From NCBI GenBank assembly GCA_902796535.1, contig CADBPL010000173.1:1-8663 (forward strand): a stretch of DNA of 8,663 nucleotides, written 5' to 3'. The stretch's first letter is position 1. The number at the start of each line of letters is the position of its first letter. The position numbers and the translations under genes are program-made. Shown in pieces: positions 1 through 6,540 of this stretch. The notes under the pieces were generated by a model. That model was not told the DNA's origin. It saw only the letters and a program-made list of their open reading frames with translations, and did not search any database. Source of the stretch: Oscillospiraceae bacterium. Lineage in GTDB: Bacteria > Bacillota > Clostridia > Oscillospirales > Acutalibacteraceae.

Positions 1-930
1 ACTGCCGTGTTTGTCGGTGCGCAGCAGCTCGATTCCGAGCGACCGGCACAGCACGACGATTTCGCGGTGCGGGTGACCGTAGCTGTTCTTCTCGCCGCAC
101 TCGGCCACGGCGTATTGCGGTGAAGCCGCCGTGAGAAACGGCTCGGTGTTGGAGGTGGCGCTGCCGTGGTGCCCGAGCTTGAGCACGTCGCAGGACAAGT
201 CGGCGTAAGACGCCAGCAGTTGTTCCTCCACCGTCGCCTCTGCGTCCCCCGTAAACAAAAAGCGCCTTTGACGATAGGTCAGCCGCAGCACGACCGACAT
301 ATTATTCAATTCCTCATCCTGCTTCAACGGCGCCAAAACCGTGAATTTTCCTTTGCCGAGGGGGTATTCCGCACCCGGCCGGGCAGCAATGACTTTCGCG
401 CCGGAATCCTTCACCGCCCTGAGCAGGCGTTCATAGGTGGAGCTCGTGGGCGTATTCTCCTGGGAGAGCTTCGGCATGATCACGTTTTTGACGGCAAACT
501 GTTCGATCACACTCGACAAGCCGCCGATATGATCGCTGTGCGGATGCGTTGCCACAACATAGTCGATCGTTTTGATCCTTTGACGGTTGAGATAACGAAT
601 CACCGTCTGCGCTTCCTCCGCTTCCCCCGCGTCAATGAGCATGGCCCTGCCGTGGTCAAGGATCAGTTCGCAGTCCCCCTGCCCGACGTCGATAAAATGC
701 ACGGAAAAATCGGCGGATTCCTCTGCGCTGAAGATTTCACGTAGCGCCGTAAGCATGGTGTTGACGGAAGGCGAATCAAAAAGGCCGCACGACCCGCCAA
801 GCAGGATCAGCCCGGCAAACAGCAGGGCGATGGCCGCCACAACGGCCGGCACGTTTGCTTTACTTCCTTTTTGCAGCTTTTCCGGTTGTGTTTCTTCCGT
901 ATTGATTTTGTCCGGCCTGTTTTCGTCCAT
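1..930 (-). CDS. ComEC/Rec2-like metallo-beta-lactamase-fold hydrolase, C-terminus cut by window edge
   Basis: Only the first 310 residues are in the window; the frame is open to the left edge. The N-terminus (1-27) is hydrophilic, followed by one hydrophobic segment at about 28-44 that ends in LLGGSC. This suggests a membrane anchor or a weak lipobox (Cys48), so the domain probably acts outside the membrane. The metallo-hydrolase domain starts at about residue 76. It shows HFIDVGQGDC (78-87), the metal-binding THPHSDHIGG (128-137, HxHxDH), LFTGDAE (225-231), KLGHHGS (251-257) and CGEKNSYGHPH (278-288). These are the hallmarks of the hydrolase domain of ComEC-type proteins, here without the ComEC channel. 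The final visible residues (LLRTDKHGS) match the usual end of this domain, so little should be missing. Family members are expected to be metal-dependent phosphoesterases or nucleases, but the substrate is unknown. The ATG at 930 lies inside the ygiQ-like gene (71-nt overlap) and has only a weak purine-rich ribosome site (AAGAAG), which suggests translational coupling. Confidence 0.88.
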   Translation of the reverse strand, partial: MDENRPDKINTEETQPEKLQKGSKANVPAVVAAIALLFAGLILLGGSCGLFDSPSVNTMLTALREIFSAEESADFSVHFIDVGQGDCELILDHGRAMLIDAGEAEEAQTVIRYLNRQRIKTIDYVVATHPHSDHIGGLSSVIEQFAVKNVIMPKLSQENTPTSSTYERLLRAVKDSGAKVIAARPGAEYPLGKGKFTVLAPLKQDEELNNMSVVLRLTYRQRRFLFTGDAEATVEEQLLASYADLSCDVLKLGHHGSATSNTEPFLTAASPQYAVAECGEKNSYGHPHREIVVLCRSLGIELLRTDKHGS

Positions 931-2770
931 CGTTGTTCTTCTTATACTGATTTGTATGATGTTGATTCGGCTTATGATCGGCAGGATCGGGTTTGATCAG
1001 GCAGTTCGGGCCGTTCCCGATCAGATCCGTTCGCCCCGCTTTACGCAGCGCCTCCACCACAAGCCTGCGGTTTTTGGGGTTGAAATATTGCAGCAGCGCG
1101 CGCTGCAGCGCCTTGTCGTGCTCATCCCGCGCCACGTAAACCTCTTTGAGCGTGTACGGGTCGAGGCCGGTGTAGAACATACAGGTGGAAACCGTGCCGG
1201 GCGTGGGATAAAAATCCTGCACCTGCTCGGGGCGCAGCTTTTGCTTTTTTAAAAACAGCGCCAGCTCCACAGCGTCCTTGAGCTTACTGCCCGGGTGAGA
1301 GGACATGAGATAAGGCACCAGATACTGTTCCTTGCCAATTTGTTTGGTGTAGGCAAAATAGCGGCGGGCAAATTCCAGATAAGTTTCGATGTGTGGCTTG
1401 CCCATGGCGTCAAGCACCGCCGCCGAGCAGTGTTCGGGCGCGACCTTGAGCTGACCGCTGACGTGGTGCTCGACCAGCTCGCGGAAGAAGGCGTCATCCT
1501 TGTCGGCAAGCAGATAATCAAAGCGGATGCCGGAACGGATGAACACCTTTTTCACCTTCGGAAGGCTCCGCACGCTGCGCAGCAGGTCGAGATATTCCTC
1601 GTGTGTCGCCACTAAATTGGGGCAGGGCCTGGGCGCAAGGCACTTTTTGCCCTTGCACAGGCCCGCTTCGATCTGTTTATCGCAGGCAGGGCGGCGAAAG
1701 TTCGCCGTCGGGCCGCCAACGTCGTGAATATAACCCTTAAAGCCGGGCAGCGTGGTGAGCAGCTCGGCCTCTTTTATCACCGATTCCTTGCTGCGCGTGG
1801 TCACGTAACGCCCCTGATGGAACGCAAGGGAACAGAAATTGCACGCGCCGAAGCAGCCGCGGTTGTGGGTGATGGAAAACTCCACCTCCTGAATGGCCGG
1901 CACGCCGCCGAGCACCTCATAGCTCGGATGAACGGCGCGCATGAACGGCAGCGCATAGACCTCGTCGAGCTCCTCTGTCGTCAGCGGCGGCATGGGCGGA
2001 TTCTGCACCAGCATTTTATTGCCGTGGCGCTGCTTGACGAGCCTGCCGCGGACAGGGTCCTGCTCATCCATCTGAATGCGGCAGGACACGGCGTATTCGC
2101 GTTTGCTGTTGACCACGTTTTCAAACGAGGGACATTCCGCGCCCTTCAACGGCGTTTCCCGCACGTCCACTGCGTAGCAGGTGCCGGGAATGTCGCGCAG
2201 GCTTGCGATATCCTCACCGTTATTCAGCCGGTCGGCAATGATCGCCGTCTGTTTTTCGCCCATGCCGTAAGAGATGAGGTCGGCCTGCGAATCGAACAAA
2301 ATGGAACGGCGCACGGCGTCATCCCAGTAATCATAGTGCGCAAAGCGCCGCAGCGACGCTTCCAACCCGCCGATGATGATCGGCACGCTGCCGTAAAGCT
2401 CACGGATTTTGTTGCAGTAAACGATCACCGCGCGGTCAGGGCGCTTACCCATGACGCCGCCGGGCGAATACAGGTCTTCTCTGCGGCGTTTTTTGGCGGC
2501 GGTGTAATGCGCCACCATGGAATCAATGTTGCCGGAGCTGACGAAAAAGCCGAGCCGCGGGCGGCCGAAGCGCAAAAAATCGTCGTTTGTTTTCCAATCG
2601 GGCTGCGCCAAAAACGCCACCCGGTACCCCCTGCTTTCGAGCACGCGGCAGATGATCGCCGCGCCGAAGCTCGGGTGATCCACATAAGCGTCGCCGCACA
2701 CGTAGACAAAATCGACCTCATCCCAGCCGCGCTGCTTCACTTCCTTTTCGTTCATCGGAAAAAACGGCAT
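860..2770 (-). CDS. ygiQ: YgiQ family radical SAM protein
   Basis: The 636-residue product matches the YgiQ (UPF0313) family from its first residues. It has GDAYVDHPSFGAAII (26-40), then LESRGYRVAFLAQPDW (44-59), the N-terminal cobalamin-binding-like region typical of the family. The radical SAM core follows, with the CxxxCxxC cluster motif CFGACNFC (Cys306, Cys310, Cys313) that would bind a [4Fe-4S] cluster and S-adenosylmethionine. Near the end of the core is YLVPYLMSSHPGS, also family-like. The last roughly 40 residues are low-complexity and rich in Asn, Gln, Lys and Arg, probably disordered, as is common in YgiQ proteins. The reaction catalysed by YgiQ is not known to me. The start ATG has GAGGAG eight bases upstream, inside the end of ftsK, and the gap to the ftsK stop is only 5 nt, so the two are almost certainly co-transcribed. 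The 3' end overlaps the next gene by 71 nt. The family call is firm; the function is open. Confidence 0.95.
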   Translation of the reverse strand: MPFFPMNEKEVKQRGWDEVDFVYVCGDAYVDHPSFGAAIICRVLESRGYRVAFLAQPDWKTNDDFLRFGRPRLGFFVSSGNIDSMVAHYTAAKKRRREDLYSPGGVMGKRPDRAVIVYCNKIRELYGSVPIIIGGLEASLRRFAHYDYWDDAVRRSILFDSQADLISYGMGEKQTAIIADRLNNGEDIASLRDIPGTCYAVDVRETPLKGAECPSFENVVNSKREYAVSCRIQMDEQDPVRGRLVKQRHGNKMLVQNPPMPPLTTEELDEVYALPFMRAVHPSYEVLGGVPAIQEVEFSITHNRGCFGACNFCSLAFHQGRYVTTRSKESVIKEAELLTTLPGFKGYIHDVGGPTANFRRPACDKQIEAGLCKGKKCLAPRPCPNLVATHEEYLDLLRSVRSLPKVKKVFIRSGIRFDYLLADKDDAFFRELVEHHVSGQLKVAPEHCSAAVLDAMGKPHIETYLEFARRYFAYTKQIGKEQYLVPYLMSSHPGSKLKDAVELALFLKKQKLRPEQVQDFYPTPGTVSTCMFYTGLDPYTLKEVYVARDEHDKALQRALLQYFNPKNRRLVVEALRKAGRTDLIGNGPNCLIKPDPADHKPNQHHTNQYKKNNDGRKQAGQNQYGRNTTGKAAKRK

Positions 2771-2775
2771 TGCTC

Positions 2776-5523
2776 TTACTCCTCATTCGCATTCGCCAGC
2801 GAATTGATCGCCGCCGTGTCGTCATTGAGCGCACGCATTTCGTTGAACTGCTGCTTGGTCATCAGCACCTTGCGGGGCTTGCTGCCTTCAAACGGGCCGA
2901 TCACCCCTTTTTCTTCAAGCTCATCCATAATTCTCGCGGCTTTAGCATATCCAATTTTAAGCTTCCGCTGAAGGAGGGTTGTTGAAGCTGACTGGTTATC
3001 GACGACAACAGCAATCGCGTCCATAGTCTCTTTATCAGCACCGCTGTCAGGGCGGCTGTCGGCATCAGGTAACGCATTCCCTTTCTTTTTTTCAAGAACC
3101 GCCTGACGCTCGATTTCTTCCATAACCTCGCTGTCATACTCGTTCTCCTCCTGCGTTTTGATAAAGTTCACCACGTTTTCGACCTCTTCGTCGGACACGT
3201 AGCAGCCCTGCAGCCGGATCGGCTTGGACACGCCGACCGGATTGAACAGCATATCGCCGTTGCCCAGCAGCTTGTCCGCGCCCGCCGCATCCAGAATGGT
3301 GCGGGAATCGACCTGAGAGGAAACATACAGGGCGATGCGGCTGGGGATATTCGCTTTGATAATGCCGGTGATCACGTCGACCGACGGACGCTGCGTGGCA
3401 ATGACCAGATGCATCCCGGCGGCACGCGCCATCTGCGCCAGACGGCAGATGGAATCCTCCACCTCATTGGCGGCCACCATCATCAGGTCGGACAATTCGT
3501 CGATGAAAATGCAGATCTGATACATCGGCGTCATCTCGGGGTCATGCTCCGCGAGCTTGTTGTAGCCCTTAATGTCGCGCACGCCTTTTTCGGAAAACAT
3601 CTTATAGCGCTTGAGCATTTCGGAAACCGCCCACGCCAGCGCGCCGGCCGCCTTGCGCGGATCGGCCACGACGGGCACCATCAGGTGAGGAATGCCGTTG
3701 TAGACGGTGAATTCGACCTGCTTGGGGTCGATCATGATCATCTTCACTTCATCCGGCGTGGAATTGAAAAGGATGCTGATGATCATGGAATTCAGGCACA
3801 CCGATTTGCCGGAGCCGGTCGTACCGGCAATGAGCAAATGCGGCATTTTAGCCAGATCGGTGCAGGTGACATTGCCGGAAATATCCATGCCAAGCGCCAC
3901 GTTGAGCTTGCTCTTGGCGGAGCGGAACTGCGGCGAATCGATGATCTGCCGCAGGGTAACGGTCGTGCGGGTTTTGTTCGGGATCTCGATGCCGACCGCC
4001 GCCTTGTTCGGAATGGGCGCTTCGATGCGCACGCCGGAGGCCGCCAGATTCATGGCAATATCGTCCGCCAACCCGGCGATGCGGCTGATTTTGATGCCCG
4101 GAGCGGGCTGGATCTCATAACGGGTGACCGACGGGCCGCGCGCAATATCGACGATTTTAGTTTCGATGTTGAAATTGCGCAGCGTTTCCACCAGCTTGGC
4201 GGCGTTGGCCGTCAATTCTTCTTTCACGTCGGCGTCGCCGCCGCTGACGCCCTCAACCAGACAGTTCACGCCCGGCAGAACGTATTGCTTTTTCGGTTCG
4301 TCCGCTTCATCCAGCGTTTCCTGCACCGGCAGATCCTCGGTTTTGGTCTGCGCGGCCTTTTCGATCAGATCAACGACCTCATCGGACGTGACCTGCTGCG
4401 CGGCCGTCTGGCTTGCGTCAGCTTCGTATGGCTCGTTCTCCTGCTCCGGTTCAGCAGCCGGGGGTTCGTCGGCGCCGGAATAGCCCGGCATCGGCAGAAA
4501 GCTGGGCACATCGGGGGTATCGTCGTCCTCCGTCGATTCAAAAGCGGCGTCCGCCTGACCGAACGACGGATCAAAATCATCGCTGAAATAATTGTTGCTG
4601 AGCTTCTTTTTGAACACAGCTTTGCTGTCGGGCCGCTTATAGCCCGGATTCCTGCGATTGGTCTTTTGCGGTTCGGGCGGCACAAACTCCTCTTCCTCTT
4701 CTGAGAAGAAATCCACAAACTGCGCCGCCGGTTTTTTCTTTTTACGCGGCGGCTGCTTCGCGCGAGGCTCGTAATCCTCGTCATCCTCGTCAAGCTCATA
4801 CTGCTTTTTTTCGAGCTGATGCTGCGTGTAATCGGCCGCGCGGCTGAACGGTCTGCGCACCAGCGCAAACAGCTGCGGCAGCGTCGTGCCGGTCGAAAGC
4901 ATCAGCACGGCAAAGAGCAAAATCAGCAGCGTGATCATGCCGCCCGCCCGGCCGAACATTTTAGCGAGGAACCCGCCGAGCGCAGAACCGAACAAGCCCC
5001 CGTTCGATACGGACAGGCCGTTTCGCCACGCGTCGATGATCTGAAGGCGCATCGGCGTATCGTGCAGATAGTCGACTTGATTCGCGCCGATATGGATCAG
5101 GGAGGACAGACAAACGGCGATCAGCCCGATGCCGGTCAGGCGCAGAGCGGTTCCGCTGCCCGAACGATCCTTGGACAGGGAAACGGCGCTGTAAAACATC
5201 ATGACGGGCAGCACGATGGAGCAAATGCCGAACAGGCCGAACAGGACGTCCTTCATCCACTGCCACGGGTTGCTCTGCCCCTGCGCCGCGCCGCTGGGCA
5301 CGACGATGACGCACAGCAACAGCAGGGCGGCGGCAAACAACAGCACCGACACGACCTGCCTTTTGGCCGCCTCGCGCTGCGCCTGCTGCGCCAGCCGTTC
5401 CTGTTCAATTCTGGCCGCCTTCTTTTTGGCGCTGCTTTGCGAAGCCGGTTTTTTTTGCGGCGCGCTCGTCGGCTTTTTTTGTTGAGAAGTGCTTTTCGTG
5501 TTCGTTTTTTTCTGATCTGCCAT
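2776..5523 (-). CDS. ftsK: DNA translocase FtsK/SpoIIIE family
   Basis: This 915-residue, ATP-driven, septum-located translocase pumps double-stranded DNA through the closing division or sporulation septum. Residues 1-54 are a Lys/Gln/Ser-rich cytoplasmic tail. Four or five membrane segments follow at about 55-80, 92-116, 126-150 and 176-212. A long acidic, Pro-rich, low-complexity linker spans about 235-410 (acidic runs such as DEDDEDYE and EEEEEF). The motor domain covers about 420-790. It has Walker A GTTGSGKS (567-574, Lys573), IDPKQVEFTVYNGIPHL (598-614), Walker B IFIDELSDLMM (672-682, Asp675/Glu676) and SQVDSRTILDAAGADKLLG (736-754). The C-terminal winged-helix gamma domain (about 835-890, with RKLKIGYAKAARIMDELEEKG) reads polar DNA sequences in this family. 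The length and four-helix anchor fit SpoIIIE/FtsK better than soluble SftA; sporulation use cannot be decided here. AAGGA seven bases before the ATG supports the start. The gap from uppP is 16 nt. Confidence 0.97.
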   Translation of the reverse strand: MADQKKTNTKSTSQQKKPTSAPQKKPASQSSAKKKAARIEQERLAQQAQREAAKRQVVSVLLFAAALLLLCVIVVPSGAAQGQSNPWQWMKDVLFGLFGICSIVLPVMMFYSAVSLSKDRSGSGTALRLTGIGLIAVCLSSLIHIGANQVDYLHDTPMRLQIIDAWRNGLSVSNGGLFGSALGGFLAKMFGRAGGMITLLILLFAVLMLSTGTTLPQLFALVRRPFSRAADYTQHQLEKKQYELDEDDEDYEPRAKQPPRKKKKPAAQFVDFFSEEEEEFVPPEPQKTNRRNPGYKRPDSKAVFKKKLSNNYFSDDFDPSFGQADAAFESTEDDDTPDVPSFLPMPGYSGADEPPAAEPEQENEPYEADASQTAAQQVTSDEVVDLIEKAAQTKTEDLPVQETLDEADEPKKQYVLPGVNCLVEGVSGGDADVKEELTANAAKLVETLRNFNIETKIVDIARGPSVTRYEIQPAPGIKISRIAGLADDIAMNLAASGVRIEAPIPNKAAVGIEIPNKTRTTVTLRQIIDSPQFRSAKSKLNVALGMDISGNVTCTDLAKMPHLLIAGTTGSGKSVCLNSMIISILFNSTPDEVKMIMIDPKQVEFTVYNGIPHLMVPVVADPRKAAGALAWAVSEMLKRYKMFSEKGVRDIKGYNKLAEHDPEMTPMYQICIFIDELSDLMMVAANEVEDSICRLAQMARAAGMHLVIATQRPSVDVITGIIKANIPSRIALYVSSQVDSRTILDAAGADKLLGNGDMLFNPVGVSKPIRLQGCYVSDEEVENVVNFIKTQEENEYDSEVMEEIERQAVLEKKKGNALPDADSRPDSGADKETMDAIAVVVDNQSASTTLLQRKLKIGYAKAARIMDELEEKGVIGPFEGSKPRKVLMTKQQFNEMRALNDDTAAINSLANANEE

Positions 5524-5539
5524 TTTTCATTCCTTCCTG

Positions 5540-6400
5540 TCAACTGTAAAGATAACATTCCAACAAAGATACAAGGATCACTGCGGCTCCGGCCGCCAGA
5601 CAATAATAGCCAAAACAGCGGAAACGGTTCTTTTGCACCAGCTTTTCGATCAGCCGGATGGAGAAAACCCCCACCACCGCCGCCGTTGCACCGCCGCACA
5701 CCAGGGGCGGCCAATCGACCGCGACGCCCTGCGCGGCGCATTCGGCAAACGTCAGCGCGCCGGCGGCCAGCACGGCGGGAATACCGAGCAAAAACGAAAA
5801 AGCGACCGCCTTTTTTTGGCTGACGCCGCAAAGGAGCGCCACCGAAATGGTGGAGCCGGAACGGGAAACGCCGGGCAGCAAAGCCGCCAGCAGCTGCGCC
5901 GCCCCCACCGCCAGCGCCGAACGGGCCCGGAGCGGTTTTTCTTTTTCTTTCGGCTGCGCGGCTGTCAGCAACAATACCGCCGTGAAAACAAAGCAGCAGC
6001 CCTCGAGCAGAATATCACGATCCTGCGCGACGGCCGCGCCCCAATCGAGCAGCCGGGCGCCGTGGCCGACGGGCGCGAGCAGCAGCAGCATCGGCACGCA
6101 GGCAAGCGCCAGCAAAGCCAGCAGCCGCCGCGTTTCGCTTCCTTCCTTCCAACGGAAGCGACCCCCGGCCAGCTCCGCCGCAATCTGCACCGCCTCACCC
6201 AAAAGCTCCGCCAGCGTTTTGCGGTAGACAAACAAAACGGCAAAAAGCGTGCCGAGGTGAAGCGCCACGTCAAACAACAGCGTGTTTTCCTGCACGTGAA
6301 AAAAGTGCTGCAGCACCGACAAGTGCCCGCTGCTGGAAATCGGCAAAAACTCCGTCAAGCCCTGTGCGGCGCCGAGAAGAATCGCTTGCCAGATCGACAT
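5540..6400 (-). CDS. uppP: Undecaprenyl-diphosphatase (UppP/BacA)
   Basis: This integral membrane enzyme dephosphorylates undecaprenyl pyrophosphate to undecaprenyl phosphate, recycling the lipid carrier for peptidoglycan and other wall polymers. Extra copies give bacitracin resistance in known species. Counting from the chosen start (286 residues), the first signature is QGLTEFLPISSSGH (13-26) with Gln13/Glu17 of the (E/Q)xxxE motif and His26. The second is PGVSRSGST (176-184) with the conserved Arg180. Most of the rest is hydrophobic helices (for example about 105-125 and 205-225), as expected for the family; family length is about 265-290. The open frame extends upstream to 6442, but the ATG at 6400 is preferred. 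It has GGAGG eight bases upstream, and homologues begin right before this first helix. The additional 14 codons would run through the promoter. It is the first gene of the leftward operon. Confidence 0.96.
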   Translation of the reverse strand: MSIWQAILLGAAQGLTEFLPISSSGHLSVLQHFFHVQENTLLFDVALHLGTLFAVLFVYRKTLAELLGEAVQIAAELAGGRFRWKEGSETRRLLALLALACVPMLLLLAPVGHGARLLDWGAAVAQDRDILLEGCCFVFTAVLLLTAAQPKEKEKPLRARSALAVGAAQLLAALLPGVSRSGSTISVALLCGVSQKKAVAFSFLLGIPAVLAAGALTFAECAAQGVAVDWPPLVCGGATAAVVGVFSIRLIEKLVQKNRFRCFGYYCLAAGAAVILVSLLECYLYS

Positions 6401-6408
6401 ATGACCAG

Positions 6409-6413
6409 CCTCC
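6409..6413 (-). promoter_or_regulatory. Ribosome binding site of uppP
   Basis: GGAGG on the minus strand lies eight bases before the ATG at 6400. It fixes the uppP start in preference to the upstream in-frame ATGs (one at 6415 overlaps this site, one at 6442). It directly abuts the -10 box of the predicted promoter, which makes it uncertain whether it is fully present in the mRNA. Confidence 0.75.
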
Positions 6414-6442
6414 ATTATAACAGTTTTTTTCGCTTTCTTCAA
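6414..6442 (-). promoter_or_regulatory. Predicted sigma-A promoter for the uppP-ftsK-ygiQ operon
   Basis: On the minus strand, TTGAAG (6442-6437) is followed by exactly 17 bases and then TATAAT (6419-6414), preceded by TG plus one base (an extended -10). This is close to consensus. The predicted start of transcription is around 6405-6408, only about 5-8 bases before the uppP ATG. If used, it would give a near-leaderless mRNA lacking most or all of the Shine-Dalgarno sequence. A weaker upstream alternative (TTGTCA at 6488-6483 with a poorly spaced TATATT near 6462-6457) would preserve a normal leader. Confidence 0.6.
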
Positions 6443-6464
6443 CTGAATCGGTAAAAAATATAAA

Positions 6465-6483
6465 AATTAAGACACATTTAATT
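6465..6483. repeat. AT-rich inverted repeat between the divergent promoters
   Basis: AATTAA (6465-6470) and TTAATT (6478-6483) form a perfect 6-bp inverted repeat with a 7-nt spacer. It lies between the two divergent promoters, with its right arm touching the -35 box of the aconitase promoter. It could be a regulator site or simply AT-rich upstream DNA that contacts the polymerase alpha subunit. Arms of this base composition arise easily by chance. Confidence 0.3.
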
Positions 6484-6510
6484 GACAAAAAGAAGCGCAG
6501 GTTTTATTAT
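6482..6510 (+). promoter_or_regulatory. Predicted sigma-A promoter for the aconitase operon
   Basis: A consensus TTGACA -35 box (6482-6487) is followed by 17 bases and TATTAT (6505-6510), which differs from the -10 consensus at one position. Transcription is predicted to begin near 6517, giving a leader of about 24 nt that contains the ribosome binding site. It stands 39 bp from the -35 box of the leftward promoter, so one bound regulator could affect both directions. Confidence 0.75.
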
Positions 6511-6514
6511 TGAA

Positions 6515-6524
6515 GTGTATACAC
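6515..6524. promoter_or_regulatory. Perfect palindrome over the aconitase transcription start, possible operator
   Basis: GTGTATACAC is a perfect 10-bp palindrome covering the predicted +1 of the aconitase promoter, a position where a bound protein would block initiation. Its TGTATACA core resembles the centre of operators used by some GntR-family repressors. Symmetry does not extend beyond the 10 bp, and a palindrome this long is expected by chance several times in a window of this size, so the operator call rests on location. Confidence 0.35.
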
Positions 6525-6525
6525 C

Positions 6526-6533
6526 AAGGGAGG
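6526..6533 (+). promoter_or_regulatory. Ribosome binding site of the aconitase gene
   Basis: AAGGGAGG lies seven bases before the ATG at 6541. It is a strong Shine-Dalgarno sequence at ideal spacing and fixes this start. Confidence 0.85.
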
Positions 6534-6540
6534 AACAAAA

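Noticed and set aside
1620..1627. GGGCAGGG, matching the E. coli KOPS pattern GGGNAGGG read by FtsK
   Set aside because: A second copy occurs on the opposite strand near 674-684, where it simply encodes the GQGD motif of the hydrolase. With one site per strand there is no polarity, and both fit chance in GC-rich coding DNA.
1724..2971. 415-codon open frame on the plus strand across ygiQ and the end of ftsK
   Set aside because: It is antisense to two well-supported genes, has biased composition and no family motif, and I saw no convincing ribosome site.
3409..4704. 431-codon open frame on the plus strand opposite ftsK
   Set aside because: Its product is rich in His, Arg, Gly and Asp with no recognisable motif, and it lies antisense to a clear FtsK/SpoIIIE motor. 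Long antisense open frames are usual in GC-rich coding DNA.
4819..5823. 334-codon plus-strand open frame across ftsK and uppP
   Set aside because: It runs antisense through the membrane segments of FtsK and the end of UppP. The Arg/Gln-rich product is what the reverse of hydrophobic GC-rich codons gives.
6062..6126. Runs of agcagc-like triplets suggesting a short tandem repeat
   Set aside because: They encode leucine- and alanine-rich membrane helix sequence of UppP, with no regular unit beyond a few triplets.
6401..6442. Upstream in-frame starts that would lengthen UppP by up to 14 residues
   Set aside because: The extension would translate the -10 box and ribosome site, and it lacks its own Shine-Dalgarno sequence. 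Homologues start at the residue encoded at 6400.
6421..6445. Inverted repeat CAGTT / AACTG flanking the uppP promoter spacer
   Set aside because: The arms are only 5 bp with a 15-nt spacer, too short to separate from chance, although the two-turn spacing is suggestive.
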